Position numbers and translations under genes: made by a program. The notes under the pieces were generated by a model. The model made no database searches, had not been told where the DNA came from, and was given only the letters and a program-made list of their open reading frames with translations. From Tragulus kanchil (taxonomy: Eukaryota; Chordata; Mammalia; Artiodactyla; Tragulidae), in NCBI GenBank assembly GCA_022376925.1, contig JAIOJX010000005.1, positions 91,361,001 to 91,425,000 of the forward strand: 64,000 nt of DNA, given 5' to 3'. This document shows positions 37,009 to 51,835 of this stretch, one piece after another; the stretch's first letter is position 1, and every line of letters begins with the position of its first letter.

Positions 37009-39175
37009 CATAGGCAGACATAAATCCAAGCAGGGTCTTCTATGACCCACCTCCTGGAGTAATGGAAATAAAGGCAAAAAAAGACAAGTGGGGACCTAAT
37101 TAAATTTAAAAGCTTTTGCACAGCAAAGGAAACTATAAACAAGGTGAAAATGCAACCTTCTGAATGGGAAAAAATAATAACAAATGAAACAACCAATAAA
37201 GAATTAATTTCCAAAATATACAAGCAGCTCAGACAACTCAACACTAAAAAAATAAACAGATCAAAAAATGGGGAAAAGACCTAAACAGACATCTCTCCAA
37301 AGAAGAGGTGCTGATGACCAACAAATACACAAAAAGATACTCAACATCACTCATTGTTAGAGAAATGCAAATCAAAACTACAATGAGATATCACCTCACA
37401 CCAGTCAGAATGGCCATCATCAAAAAGTCTACAAACAATAAATGTTGGAGAGGGTGTGGAGAAAAGAGAATCCTCTATGGTAAGAATGCTAAGTGATACT
37501 GTCACTATGAAAAGCAGTGTGGAGATTCCTCAAAAAACTAGGAATAGAACTACCATATTGCACAACAGTCTCACTACTAAGCATGCACCCTGAGGAAATC
37601 AAAGCTGAAAGAGACGCATGTACTCCATTGCTCGTTGTGGCACAATTTACAATAGCTAGAACATGGAAGCAACCTAGATGTCCCCAAGAAGAAGAATGGA
37701 GCTGCAGGAATCAACCTTCCTGACTTCAGACTATACTACAAAGTGACAGTCATTAAGACAATGTGGTACTGGCACAAGAAAAGAAATATAGGCCAATGGA
37801 ACAAGATAGAGAGCCAAGAGATAAACCCTCGCACTTATGGGTAACTTATTTTTGACAAAGGAGGCAAGAAGATACAGTGGGACAAAGACAATCTCTTCAG
37901 TAAGTGGTGCTGAGAAAACTGCACAGCTCATGTAAAAGAATGAAATTGAAACACTACCTAGCACCACAGAAAAAGCTAAACTCAAAATGGATTAAAGACC
38001 TAACTGTGAGACCAGAAACCATAAAACTCTTGGAGGAAAACATAGGCAGACATAAATCCAAGCAGGGTCTTCTATGACCCACCTCCTGGAGTAATGGAAA
38101 TAAAGGCAAAAATAGACAAGTGGGGACCTAATTAAATTTAAAAGCTTTTGCACAGCAAAGGAAACTATAAACAAGGTGAAAATGCAACCTTCTGAATGGG
38201 AAAAAATAATAACAAATGAAACAACCAATAAAGAATTAATTTCCAAAATATACAAGCAGCTCAGACAACTCAACACTAAAAAAATAAACAGATCAAAAAA
38301 TGGGGAAAAGACCTAAACAGACATCTCTCCAAAGAAGAGGTGCTGATGACCAACAAATACACAAAAAGATACTCAACATCACTCATTGTTAGAGAAATGC
38401 AAATCAAAACTACAATGAGATATCACCTCACACCAGTCAGAATGGCCATCATCAAAAAGTCTACAAACAATAAATGTTGGAGAGGGTGTGGAGAAAAGAG
38501 AATCCTCTATGGTAAGAATGCTAAGTGATACTGTCACTATGAAAAGCAGTGTGGAGATTCCTCAAAAAACTAGGAATAGAACTACCATATTGCACAACAG
38601 TCTCACTACTAAGCATGCACCCTGAGGAAATCAAAGCTGAAAGAGACGCATGTACTCCATTGCTCGTTGTGGCACAATTTACAATAGCTAGAACATGGAA
38701 GCAACCTAGATGTCCCCAAGAAGATGAATGGATAAAGAAGATGTGGTACATATATACAGTGGAATATTACTCAGTCATTCAAAGAAATGCATTTGAATCA
38801 GTTCTAATGAGGTGGATGAATCTAGAACCTATTATACAGAGTGAGATATGTCAGAGAGAAAAAGATAAATATTGTATACTGACACATGTGTATGGAATCT
38901 AGAAAGATGGCCCTGATAAATGAATATACAGAGCAACAGTGGAGAGGTGCATATAGAGAACAGTCTTATGGACTTTGGGGTGAGGGATGGGAATATGCTG
39001 TGGGACTAGGGGATCTCAAACAGGGGCTCTGTGGCAACGTGGAGGGGTGGGATGGGTAAGGAGATTGGGCGGAGGTTCAGGGGAGGGAGAACATATGTAT
39101 ATATACCTATGGCAGATGTGGGTCGATGTGTGGCAGTAAACAACAAAACCCTGCAAAAAAATAATTAAAAATAAA
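35195..39175 (+). mobile_element. L1 LINE, 3' part of ORF2 plus 3' end, broken
   Basis: 5'-truncated L1. A 121-codon frame at 35302-35667 reads as L1 ORF2p downstream of the RT domain ([51 protein letters not shown]). It ends at a TAA where the family has a Gln codon. Later frames read FLKKLGIELPYCTTVSLLS and PQEDEWIKKMWYIYTVEYYS, the ORF2 C-terminal end, reaching about 38902. The 3' region is G-rich (39000-39080), then A-rich. Stops throughout show a dead copy. The length is inflated by D10 and D11; collapsed it would be roughly 1.8 kb. Confidence 0.9.
36657..38724 (+). repeat. Direct tandem duplication D11, period 1032 bp
   Basis: 36657-37688 recurs as 37689-38724, joined at the short shared word ccaagaagaatgg or a near match. 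Together with D10 it makes the L1 segment at 35515-35863 present three times. One base differs (aaaaaagac against aaaatagac). Confidence 0.93.
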
Positions 39176-39249
39176 TTAATTTTAAAAATATCAGTTGACA
39201 GAAAAATCCACAGGATAAAATTTAATTCTGTGAAGTCCATTATAATATC

Positions 39250-39465
39250 ACAGGTTAAGAATATTTTGCATCCCTACTATATAAAAGAAAGGTAAACAAC
39301 AAGGATTTACTGTATAGCACAGGGAATTATATTCAGTACCTTGTAATAACCTTAAATGGAAAAAAATCTGAAAAAAATGTATATATAAAATTGAATCACT
39401 TTTCTATACACTTGAAACTAGCATGATACTATAAATCAACTATGCTGCAATAAAAATAAAAAAGA
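39250..39465 (+). mobile_element. L1 3' end, older type
   Basis: Tail words aacaaggatttactgtatag, cacagggaattatattcagt, ttgaatcacttttctataca, actataaatcaactatgctg end in taaaaataaaaaag. The 14 bp word aagatgatgatgct follows at 39466-39479 and also stands before the L1 at 35179-35192. The whole block 35193-39465 may be one older insertion holding a younger one. Confidence 0.75.
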
Positions 39466-39479
39466 AAGATGATGATGCT

Positions 39480-40100
39480 CTTGGTTCCAAGAGCATTTTG
39501 AGGATCTGAATATTTACAGGCATTTAGAAAGAATGTATTACAAGATTGTTGGGTTAGACACAAAATTGGTTAAAGTTGTATACTGCAGTATAACCATAAA
39601 TGCTAAGGCCATCTTTCTTCTGGAGAAATCAGACAAAATGATAATGGTTAGTAATTATAATAACTAACACGTTATAGTGTCAAGAATCAAACCAAGAGTG
39701 ACTAGCAAGTCAAACAGTCATTTTTTTTTTTCTTTTTTAAAGAGAATTAAGCAGTTCTTGGGTAGACCTGTGAAACCATGTTTCAGTGTGATATTGAAAG
39801 ATCTTGTTCTTTCCCCTTATTATCAAGTTTTGAGTGATTTTTCTAATAAAATGAAAATAAAATTCTGCATATTTTGTTATTTAGTTCATCATCTTACATA
39901 ATCTGGACTAAAAATCACCATCCCAACTCCTTCTAAGAGTGGAGAAGTTAAAAGAAGGGAATGGGGATCTTCTCAATTCAGAATAAGCGTCTTTCCGAGG
40001 TGACTGTTTACTCCATATCAGGGTCAACCAGGCAGGAGAAATTAACAATGGAAAGAGGCCATACATCTCCTGGGGAATGAGACATAGAGAGGCTGATAGC
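39480..40100. other. Upstream flank of FAM13C, nothing recognised
   Basis: A poly(T) run lies near 39721. No exon or repeat that I can name. Confidence 0.45.
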
Positions 40101-40229
40101 CTTCTCCCCTCCCCCATTGGGCTGCCTTTATTTTAAGGGGGTAGCACTGGTGGATCCGATCTCTCATCTTTTGTAAAGCTGGCAGTGCATGCTCTCCCCA
40201 GTCACCAGCTAATCCTTGAAATAAATTCT

Positions 40230-40984
<755 letters not shown>

Positions 40985-41329
40985 TAAGTGATTCTTGTCA
41001 ATACAATAAGATTTGCATGCTTTTCTCAGGAAGCAACTATCTAAAGGTATCCACCGTCCGCAGCTGCTCTGGGTACTAGATGCATTGTCTCCTATAATCT
41101 GGGACTGTGAGGATCGGGAAACACGGGAACTGATGGGGCCCAGAAATCTTTACAGATTGAAATCAGCCTTTTAGCAACTAAGGAAAAGCTATTAACACAA
41201 TACTTCTCCCTCCCCATTGGGCTGCCTTTATTTTAAGGGGGTAGCACTGGTGGATCCGATCTCTCATCTTTTGTAAAGCTGGCAGTGCATGCTCTCCCCA
41301 GTCACCAGCTAATCCTTGAAATAAATTCT

Positions 41330-42084
<755 letters not shown>

Positions 42085-42891
42085 TAAGTGATTCTTGTCA
42101 ATACAATAAGATTTGCATGCTTTTCTCAGGAAGCAACTATCTAAAGGTATCCACCGTCCGCAGCTGCTCTGGGTACTAGATGCATTGTCTCCTATAATCT
42201 GGGACTGTGAGGATCGGGAAACACGGGAACTGATGGGGCCCAGAAATCTTTACAGATTGAAATCAGCCTTTTAGCAACTAAGGAAAAGCTATTAACACAA
42301 ACTCATGTCTTACCGAAGCGCAGTGCTCCAAAATGTGTGTTCTTGGAGTTCAGATGTTTGAGAAATAAATCTCTTTGACATGTTAGCCAGGAAGCTTTGT
42401 TGTATTTTGCCAACGTTGGTGTCTGTTTTCATGGAGCACGCTGTGGCTGTGTACATTTACAGCAAATAGGAGATGGATGTGAAATGAGTTGAATTCCAAC
42501 ATGTGATAAATTGGCTAAACTTAGCCTCACCCTCTGCTGTGTACAGACTTTTAAGACACAGTAAACTTTCCTTGCGTGTCGTTTGTCAATTTTGTCTAAT
42601 GCCCTCGATGATCTGGCTATAGTAGGAATGCGTTATCTAGTCCTAAGGTTAGAGCTTTTGAATGGGACAGCTAACACTATTCAAACATGGAATAAAGGAG
42701 TAATATTTTACTCAATACCAGCAGTGCATGGTGTTTTTTTATTAGATATTTATAGTTTATGACTTGAATTCTTATCATTCTTTCCTTAATGTTTTTCTAA
42801 TACTATATTATGCATATATGTTAAAAATTAATGGGTAGTGTATTATGCTACTACTATATGCAACTGATATGTAATCTATATATGTACATGT

Positions 42892-45152
42892 ATGTATGAA
42901 ATGTCTATACTTTATTTAGCTGTCTTTCTCTTGGCTACTCATGATGTTTTACTTTTGGGACCTTATGATAGATGTCACTTTAAACAGTTTTTCAGGAAAA
43001 AGGGGTAAATAAGGTTGTATGCTCAACTACATTAAATAATGCTGCAAGTTTGATACAGAAGTCCTGGTAACTTGGGAGCTATTTGCTGAAGTTTCCTAAA
43101 AGGCAAGTAAATGATGTGAGTTTCATGTCACTGTCACAATGACTTGGTAATGGAGGACTATAGGATTTCCCAGGCCCTCTTGTTTTTTGCATTCTTTTGT
43201 TTCTCTGTTTGGATACTACTGTCTTAGTGTCTAAGCTTTGGGCTCACTTAGGTGGAGTTACTTAAAAAAAAGACCCATGGTTGATTTTAGAAGATCCAAT
43301 ATAGAACACATTGGAACCTGCATGCTGTTAATGAGTTTGCTTGGTAACAGTGCTACAACTTTGCTTTTCTAAAAGCCTAAACGTGGGGAGAGGTGCAGGC
43401 CAGACATGAGACTGTGCCTGCCTGCTTCAGTGCACAGGTGTTGCTTTCCTCCTTTTTTCTGTGCTGACACACCAAATGCTTCCTGGGCCTGACTCTCGGA
43501 ACCCCTGTGTGGTCAAATCCCTAAAGTCAACCATAGGCATAGTAGTTTCAAAATGGAGTTGCTTAGTTTTAGATTATGCATGGACGGTGCCTTAAAAGTG
43601 GTTTTAGTCAAATGCTGGGAAAAGTCTGGTGCCTTGTCTTCGGACAGTCCCCGTGGAGTTCTGGTTGCGTAAGATCCTGTTGTTGTTTATGGAGAAGTGA
43701 CAGTGATTTATTTTAAAAGGCACCGAGTGACAATTGGGATGCCATTTGGCTAATCTAAAAATCTGAGGGGCATATTTGAAACACATCAAGTCTTCAAAGG
43801 TGTAAAAGTGGACTAGGGCAACTTATAACTAGTGTTTAATATAATGTTTTCTCCTCCCCTCAGTAATATGAACCATTTTCCTTGGTAATTTGGGCATGAC
43901 CCCACAGGTAGCAAGATCAGAATGTACTTTTTCTGAGACAGAGAAGTAGCAGGTGATCAGTAAATGTTCAGATTTGGTCTTGGCATACGGCACTTGCCTT
44001 TCTTTTTATGCTTTGGATCCATGTATGAAATGTCTATACTTTATTTAGCTGTCTTTCTCTTGGCTACTCATGATGTTTTACTTTTGGGACCTTATGATAG
44101 ATGTCACTTTAAACAGTTTTTCAGGAAAAAGGGGTAAATAAGGTTGTATGCTCAACTACATTAAATAATGCTGCAAGTTTGATACAGAAGTCCTGGTAAC
44201 TTGGGAGCTATTTGCTGAAGTTTCCTAAAAGGCAAGTAAATGATGTGAGTTTCATGTCACTGTCACAATGACTTGGTAATGGAGGACTATAGGATTTCCC
44301 AGGCCCTCTTGTTTTTTGCATTCTTTTGTTTCTCTGTTTGGATACTACTGTCTTAGTGTCTAAGCTTTGGGCTCACTTAGGTGGAGTTACTTAAAAAAAA
44401 GACCCATGGTTGATTTTAGAAGATCCAATATAGAACACATTGGAACCTGCATGCTGTTAATGAGTTTGCTTGGTAACAGTGCTACAACTTTGCTTTTCTA
44501 AAAGCCTAAACGTGGGGAGAGGTGCAGGCCAGACATGAGACTGTGCCTGCCTGCTTCAGTGCACAGGTGTTGCTTTCCTCCTTTTTACTGTGCTGACACA
44601 CCAAATGCTTCCTGGGCCTGACTCTCGGAACCCCTGTGTGGTCAAATCCCTAAAGTCAACCATAGGCATAGTAGTTTCAAAATGGAGTTGCTTAGTTTTA
44701 GATTATGCATGGACGGTGCCTTAAAAGTGGTTTTAGTCAAATGCTGGGAAAAGTCTGGTGCCTTGTCTTCGGACAGTCCCCGTGGAGTTCTGGTTGCGTA
44801 AGATCCTGTTGTTGTTTATGGAGAAGTGACAGTGATTTATTTTAAAAGGCACCGAGTGACAATTGGGATGCCATTTGGCTAATCTAAAAATCTGAGGGGC
44901 ATATTTGAAACACATCAAGTCTTCAAAGGTGTAAAAGTGGACTAGGGCAACTTATAACTAGTGTTTAATATAATGTTTTCTCCTCCCCTCAGTAATATGA
45001 ACCATTTTCCTTGGTAATTTGGGCATGACCCCACAGGTAGCAAGATCAGAATGTACTTTTTCTGAGACAGAGAAGTAGCAGGTGATCAGTAAATGTTCAG
45101 ATTTGGTCTTGGCATACGGCACTTGCCTTTCTTTTTATGTTTTGGATCCATG
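42892..45152 (+). repeat. Direct tandem duplication D13, period 1129 bp
   Basis: 42892-44020 recurs as 44021-45152, joined at the shared word atg. I noticed two single-base differences (T/A near 43456, C/T near 44011). Unannotated intronic sequence. Confidence 0.95.
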
Positions 45153-46040
45153 AAAACATCCCCTTCCTCCTGCTTCTGCCTACTCACACATACTTATCTT
45201 TTTTAGAAATTCTACCTAGAGACAATTTTTGATTTTTTTTTTTGGATGAAGAACTCTGGTGGTGACCCTTGTTAAAATGGAAATTTCAGTCTGTGCCCCT
45301 AGGAGGTGGATTCAAATTGTCATTAATATTTTAATGTAAACTATGTTAGCAGCTTGTCTAACCTAAGAGTGTTCTGCTTGGGCAGCTGGGGATCTTACAA
45401 GAGTCAGAGGAAAGGGAAATTGGGAGAGACTCACGGACATATTTTATTCTTTTCTCAATCTTCCCATGCCTTACCTGTCCTTGTCTGTGCATTTCTGGAC
45501 CGGCCAATTCAATTTCCTTTTCTACGCCAAATCTTCCAAGATCAGAATGGCCTCGGCTTTCCCTTCTATATCTCTGCACCCTCTCTATCATCTGCTGTTT
45601 TCCCGTGGTCATTTTCTCTGTTGCCCCAGCTAACAGGTTACTTGAAATGAAGCTGGCCTAGCAACAGATTCTGCAACAAAGCAACAAGTTAGTTATCATC
45701 CCAAGTAGTTATTCTCAAAACCAAATGACTGTCAGTATCAACTGGGGGAGGGGATAGGGGCTTGTGAAAAATCCAGTTTCCCAGGCTTTATTTTTGAGTG
45801 GGAACCTAGAGATGAATGATTGTGTTGGAGTCAGCCCAATGCTGGTTTGGGTTTTGTAAACCTTTAGGTCAGTGTTGAGCTTTTTAGAAGCATAGTAGTT
45901 ATGTGGGGAAAAGCAGTCTAGCTTGAAAACTCACATTCCTGGACCCTACTCTCAGAGAGTTGATCTAGTGGAGATAGGGGTAAGGATGGAGGCTGGAACT
46001 TCCTATATTTTTCCATTTTAAAAGAAATGAATTTATCTCT

Positions 46041-46190
46041 AAAAATTTAAGTACAGTTGATTTACAATGTTGTATAAATTTCTGCTGTGCAGCAAAGTGA
46101 TTCAATTATACATGTATATACATTTACATTTATATTCTTTTCCATTATGGTTCATCCCAGGATACTGAACATAGTGCAGCATGCTCTTTT
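46041..46190 (-). mobile_element. L1 3' end fragment
   Basis: Antisense L1 tail: gttgatttacaatgttgtat, ttctgctgtgcagcaaagtg, ttcttttccattatggttca. The same piece is at 47137-47285 through D14. Confidence 0.8.
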
Positions 46191-48208
46191 ACTCAGAAAC
46201 TCCAGGTGGTGCCGCTTGCAAGTGGTTCTGGGGACACACTTTGAGAAATCCCACAGGATCGCAGGTTGTACCTCTGCCTTCAAGGAACACGGTACTGCAG
46301 GGAGCGGCAGTCCCCTTGTGGGTACAACTGCATGTTATTTAATCACCAATCTGAGCCTCTATACTTACTCCAAGTCAAAAAAAAAAAAAAAAAGATTCAT
46401 GGGTCTTATTCCACCATTATTCAAAGAAACAAGTTTTTCTCCCTCTTGAGCCTCTGGGAAGTTAAATTGAAGAGACTATTTGGTGGGCTTAGTGTGGAGC
46501 AGACGCACTACAGGGGTCACTTTTATTTTTGGAATCCTGGGGGAAGGTAATGTCTGCCTCACACAATTGTCAGGCTTAATTGAGACCATGAAAGAGAAGG
46601 TGAACCATAAAGTACCATCTAACTTTTTCTTGTTTGTAGTTGATACAGGAAGCAAAAGTGCAACTACCTTGAACATTTCACAGAGAGATGATGGCAAGGA
46701 CAAATTATTCATGTATTGTCTGGGTAACCACAAATTAAGAACTCTGAGACTTAGAATCTAGTTGATGAGAACCTCAAAGGAAGTCATTTAATAGGAGTTT
46801 CTACAGTTTTACCATAAACAGCTCTAAGAAACACATTTTATGTTGCAGCCTAGTATGCATATATATATATGATTTAAACAAGTTTTGTGAAGTAACACTT
46901 AGCCCTCACTATACTGACATTTCCTATACTGTTTCATTACCAACAATGAAAACAAAGTGTTAGTAGCTGCTGCCTAATTTCAGAACCTGCTAATAGGTCA
47001 CAATTTACAATTTTGAATACCTACAAAGATTATTAAAGAGATCTTTCTCTTATTGACATAACATGTAGGAAGAGAATCTCATGATCAGGACCAGTTGGGC
47101 ACTTGATCTGAGTTGACCTTATTGGGTATTTCCCATAAAAATTTAAGCACAGTTGATTTACAATGTTGTATAAATTTCTGCTGTGCAGCAAAGTGATTCA
47201 ATTATACATGTATATACATTTACATTTATATTCTTTTCCATTATGGTTCATCCCAGGATACTGAACATAGTGCAGCATGCTCTTTTACTCAGAAACTCCA
47301 GGTGGTGCCGCTTGCAAGTGGTTCTGGGGACACACTTTGAGAAATCCCACAGGATCGCAGGTTGTACCTCTGCCTTCAAGGAACACGGTACTGCAGGGAG
47401 CGGCAGTCCCCTTGTGGGTACAACTGCATGTTATTTAATCACCAATCTGAGCCTCTATACTTACTCCAAGTCAAAACAAAAAAAGATTCATGGGTCTTAT
47501 TCCACCATTATTCAAAGAAACAAGTTTTTCTCCCTCTTGAGCCTCTGGGAAGTTAAATTGAAGAGACTATTTGGTGGGCTTAGTGTGGAGCAGACGCACT
47601 ACAGGGGTCACTTTTATTTTTGGAATCCTGGGGGAAGGTAATGTCTGCCTCACACAATTGTCAGGCTTAATTGAGACCATGAAAGAGAAGGTGAACCATA
47701 AAGTACCATCTAACTTTTTCTTGTTTGTAGTTGATACAGGAAGCAAAAGTGCAACTACCTTGAACATTTCACAGAGAGATGATGGCAAGGACAAATTATT
47801 CATGTATTGTCTGGGTAACCACAAATTAAGAACTCTGAGACTTAGAATCTAGTTGATGAGAACCTCAAAGGAAGTCATTTAATAGGAGTTTCTACAGTTT
47901 TACCATAAACAGCTCTAAGAAACACATTTTATGTTGCAGCCTAGTATGCATATATATATATGATTTAAACAAGTTTTGTGAAGTAACACTTAGCCCTCAC
48001 TATACTGACATTTCCTATACTGTTTCATTACCAACAATGAAAACAAAGTGTTAGTAGCTGCTGCCTAATTTCAGAACCTGCTAATAGGTCACAATTTACA
48101 ATTTTGAATACCTACAAAGATTATTAAAGAGATCTTTCTCTTATTGACATAACATGTAGGAAGAGAATCTCATGATCAGGACCAGTTGGGCACTTGATCT
48201 GAGTTGAC
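46041..48208 (+). repeat. Direct tandem duplication D14, period 1096 to 1091 bp
   Basis: 46041-47117 recurs as 47137-48208 after 19 bp. The copies differ by a long A run near 46378 that is shorter and interrupted by C in copy 2. The start is an antisense L1 3' end. Confidence 0.95.
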
Positions 48209-50319
48209 TTTGTTTCCAGAGTAGGGATATCTGCGTATGAGTTCCCAGTGTGGAATCTAGGTTTATAACTGAGCCAGCATTGTGCATTTGCATAGGGCCC
48301 CGGCGCATTGAATCAGAACAATCAGAAAGAAGATGTTAATTGAGTAGAACTTGATGATCTTCATAGAAGCAAATGAAAACCTAAGTGAACTGAAAGAGCT
48401 TGTATATGTGTACCCAGGAAGCCATAGAGAGCCATATCTGCAAGCTAGGAATTGTGTTTTCTTGAGTGATGGCTGGGGTTGTTCAGTAGTCCTTAGAATC
48501 AAATCAGCTAATTAGGTCTGGCCTCCTACTTCAGAAAGCATCTGCAACTTTGTATGTTCTGGTGCCGAGCTTCCATTTTTAGCCAATTGTGCTTTGAGAA
48601 GAAAGATTAATAAATGAGGGGGTGAAAAAAAAGTCCTTGCCAATTCTCAAACAATAGGTATTGTTGAGCTCGAATGTTGAACCTCTGCTTGAACTGTAGT
48701 TCTTTGGAAGCAACAATTCTAGATTTCTCCTCTTCATTGATTTTTCTACTTAACTGATAGGTTACTTTCATAGGGAAACATTTTTATTCACATTGCAAAG
48801 CTCAAATGATCTATCAAAGCAGATGGCTCAAATGGAGGAGAACGAGACAACATTTAGGAATTGTTGTTTTCCATGAGATGGACAGAATGAGTTATTGAGA
48901 GTGTTTTTTTTTTTTTTTTTTTTTAAGGAAAAACAAGGGAATTGAGTTCATTTTGTTAAGGAGAACATTTCGTTAAGGAGAACATTTTGTTAAGTTGATG
49001 GTTTTTAAACTGCCAGCAGGAACAAAACATTTCAGCCGGTGAAGAGGGTTACAGTCTGTAGGTGGCCTTTGTTTAATTCACTACAAAACATTGTTTAAAA
49101 TGAATAGGGGATAGGACTAATGCTTTCATCAGTATGTTCTGTGCGTAAGTTGTACACCATTGCCAGTAAGGTATCTTTAAAATTTTTAAGTGATTTCATA
49201 TAGTTACCAAAATTATTAAAGAATACCTACAAAGATTATTAAAGAGATCTTTCTCTTATTGACATAACATGTAGGAAGAGAATCTCATGATCAGGACCAG
49301 TTGGGCACTTGATCTGAGTTGACTTTGTTTCCAGAGTAGGGATATCTGCGTATGAGTTCCCAGTGTGGAATCTAGGTTTATAACTGAGCCAGCATTGTGC
49401 ATTTGCATAGGGCCCCGGCGCATTGAATCAGAACAATCAGAAAGAAGATGTTAATTGAGTAGAACTTGATGATCTTCATAGAAGCAAATGAAAACCTAAG
49501 TGAACTGAAAGAGCTTGTATATGTGTACCCAGGAAGCCATAGAGAGCCATATCTGCAAGCTAGGAATTGTGTTTTCTTGAGTGATGGCTGGGGTTGTTCA
49601 GTAGTCCTTAGAATCAAATCAGCTAATTAGGTCTGGCCTCCTACTTCAGAAAGCATCTGCAACTTTGTATGTTCTGGTGCCGAGCTTCCATTTTTAGCCA
49701 ATTGTGCTTTGAGAAGAAAGATTAATAAATGAGGGGGTGAAAAAAAAGTCCTTGCCAATTCTCAAACAATAGGTATTGTTGAGCTCGAATGTTGAACCTC
49801 TGCTTGAACTGTAGTTCTTTGGAAGCAACAATTCTAGATTTCTCCTCTTCATTGATTTTTCTACTTAACTGATAGGTTACTTTCATAGGGAAACATTTTT
49901 ATTCACATTGCAAAGCTCAAATGATCTATCAAAGCAGATGGCTCAAATGGAGGAGAACGAGACAACATTTAGGAATTGTTGTTTTCCATGAGATGGACAG
50001 AATGAGTTATTGAGAGTGTTTTTTTTTTTTTTTTTTTTTAAGGAAAAACAAGGGAATTGAGTTCATTTTGTTAAGGAGAACATTTCGTTAAGGAGAACAT
50101 TTTGTTAAGTTGATGGTTTTTAAACTGCCAGCAGGAACAAAACATTTCAGCCGGTGAAGAGGGTTACAGTCTGTAGGTGGCCTTTGTTTAATTCACTACA
50201 AAACATTGTTTAAAATGAATAGGGGATAGGACTAATGCTTTCATCAGTATGTTCTGTGCGTAAGTTGTACACCATTGCCAGTAAGGTATCTTTAAAATTT
50301 TTAAGTGATTTCATATAGT
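48106..50319 (+). repeat. Direct tandem duplication D15, period 1115 bp
   Basis: 48106-49204 recurs as 49221-50319 after 16 bp. The first 100 bp overlap D14, so that piece occurs three times. It includes a long poly(T) tract in both copies. Confidence 0.95.
48906..48924. repeat. Poly(T) tract
   Basis: About 19 T followed by aagg. The second copy, at about 50020, is of similar length. Confidence 0.85.
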
Positions 50320-50439
50320 ATAAATACTGTATTATGGTTATATCTATGTATGTAGATGTTTATTTAGGTCTACTCATTACTTTGCAAATCTCTGAGGGTA
50401 GGAGCCAAATCTTTCTTAACTTTCTGTCCTTTAGAAGTA

Positions 50440-51155
50440 GTGCTACTCAGTATGGAGGTTCCTTAAGAAACTGAAAATAAATTTTCTGCTGTATAACCCA
50501 GAAATCACACTAGTGGGCATGCATGCATGTGTACTAAGTTGCTTCAGTCATATACCCTTAGAAAACCGTAATTCAAAAAGACACATGTGCCCCAGTATTC
50601 ACTGCAGCACTATTTACAACAGCCAGGTCATGGAAGCAACCTAATTGAAAGATGTCATATGTATATACAATGGAATATTACTCAGACCTAAAAAAGAACA
50701 AAAGAACAAAAATTGGGTCATTTGTAGTGAAGTGAATAGACCTAGAGTCTTTCATACAGATTGAAGTAAATCAGAAAGAGAAAAACAGATACCATATGTT
50801 AGTATTAATGCATATGTATGAAGTCCAGAAAAATGGTACAAATGAGCCTGCTTGCAGGGCAAGAATAGAGACATAGACCATAAAGACCATAAAGAATGGA
50901 CTTATGGACACGGGAAAGGGGAGAGGGTGAGACAGATTCGGGAGTAGAATTGACATATATACACTATAGATGGCTAGTGGGAAACTGGTGTAGTGGGAAG
51001 CAGGGAACTCATCTTGCTGCTCTGTGGTGACCTAGAGGGGTGAGATTGTGAGCTGGATGGATAGGAAGAGGTATATGTATACACACAACTTATTCACATT
51101 TTTGTACAATAGAAACTCACACAACATTGCAAAGCAATTATACTCCAAAAAAGTA
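50440..51155 (+). mobile_element. L1 3' end fragment in intron 1
   Basis: Sense L1: gtatggaggttccttaagaa, gcagcactatttacaacagc, tggaatattactcagaccta, and the tail acattgcaaagcaattatac. A short Bov-A-like word (tgtactaagttgcttcagtc) near 50530 looks like a small patch of SINE sequence within it. Confidence 0.85.
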
Positions 51156-51289
51156 GTAGTACTGCTCAAAGTATGGGTTCACAAATTTTAACTTACATGA
51201 GACAAGAGCAGCACAGAAAAAGGGAGTTTGCTTTTAATAACTTTTATAGGGACTTGACAGTCCGGTGACATTTTTACCAAATTACTTCT

Positions 51290-51510
51290 CTGTGTGTGTG
51301 TATGCTAAGTCATTTCAGTTGTGTCTGACTCTTTGCAACCCTATGGACAGAGGATCCTGGTATTCTCTGGGCAAGAATACTGGAGTGGGTTGCCATGCCC
51401 TCCTCCAGGGCATCTTCCTACCCAGGGATCAAACCCACGTCTCTTATATCTCCTGCATTGACAGGGCTGGTTCTTTAGGAAGCTCATTTCTCCATAGGAA
51501 GCCCATTCTC
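51290..51510 (-). mobile_element. Bov-tA SINE
   Basis: Antisense Bov-tA: gctaagtcatttcagttgtg, tctgactctttgcaacccta, actggagtgggttgccatgc, ccagggatcaaacccacgtc and the tRNA-like head at the right end (ggttctttaggaagc), slightly truncated. Confidence 0.88.
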
Positions 51511-51679
51511 CACAGTGGATTGGAAACAGAAAAGCAACTGGTCATTCCTGAATCCCAAAAAGTTTGAGAAGCACAGCTCCAATGCCTAAGGAAGTGCTTG
51601 GAAGGCAGTCAGTTCTCAATAAATACTTGCTCACTTATTTCAGGGAACAGTCTTGCTGAAGAGCCTATGATAATGATTT

Positions 51680-51835
51680 GACTCAAGCATTTATTGAGTG
51701 TCCACTCTGGGGTTGCATCGTGGACACTGTGGCAGTGTATCTAGAAAAAGAAATGATAGTTGTTTGTTTTCATGGAATTAACAACTAATTGTAAAGATTT
51801 CAGAGGTGCAAAGCAATTACATAACAGCACCAGGC
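51680..51835. mobile_element. L2-like LINE remnant
   Basis: The words caagcatttattgagtgtcc and cactgtggcagtgtatctag followed by tcatggaatt resemble the common L2 3' end. The rest of 51511-52640 is unrecognised. Confidence 0.45.

Noticed and set aside
46087..46449. 120- to 152-codon open frames, in two copies
   Set aside because: They start inside an antisense L1 tail and continue into unremarkable sequence; the longer copy exists only because of an A-run length change between duplicates.
48960..49000. Short repeated phrase 'ttaaggagaacattt' as a regulatory array
   Set aside because: Only two or three imperfect local copies next to a poly(T) tract; no further support.
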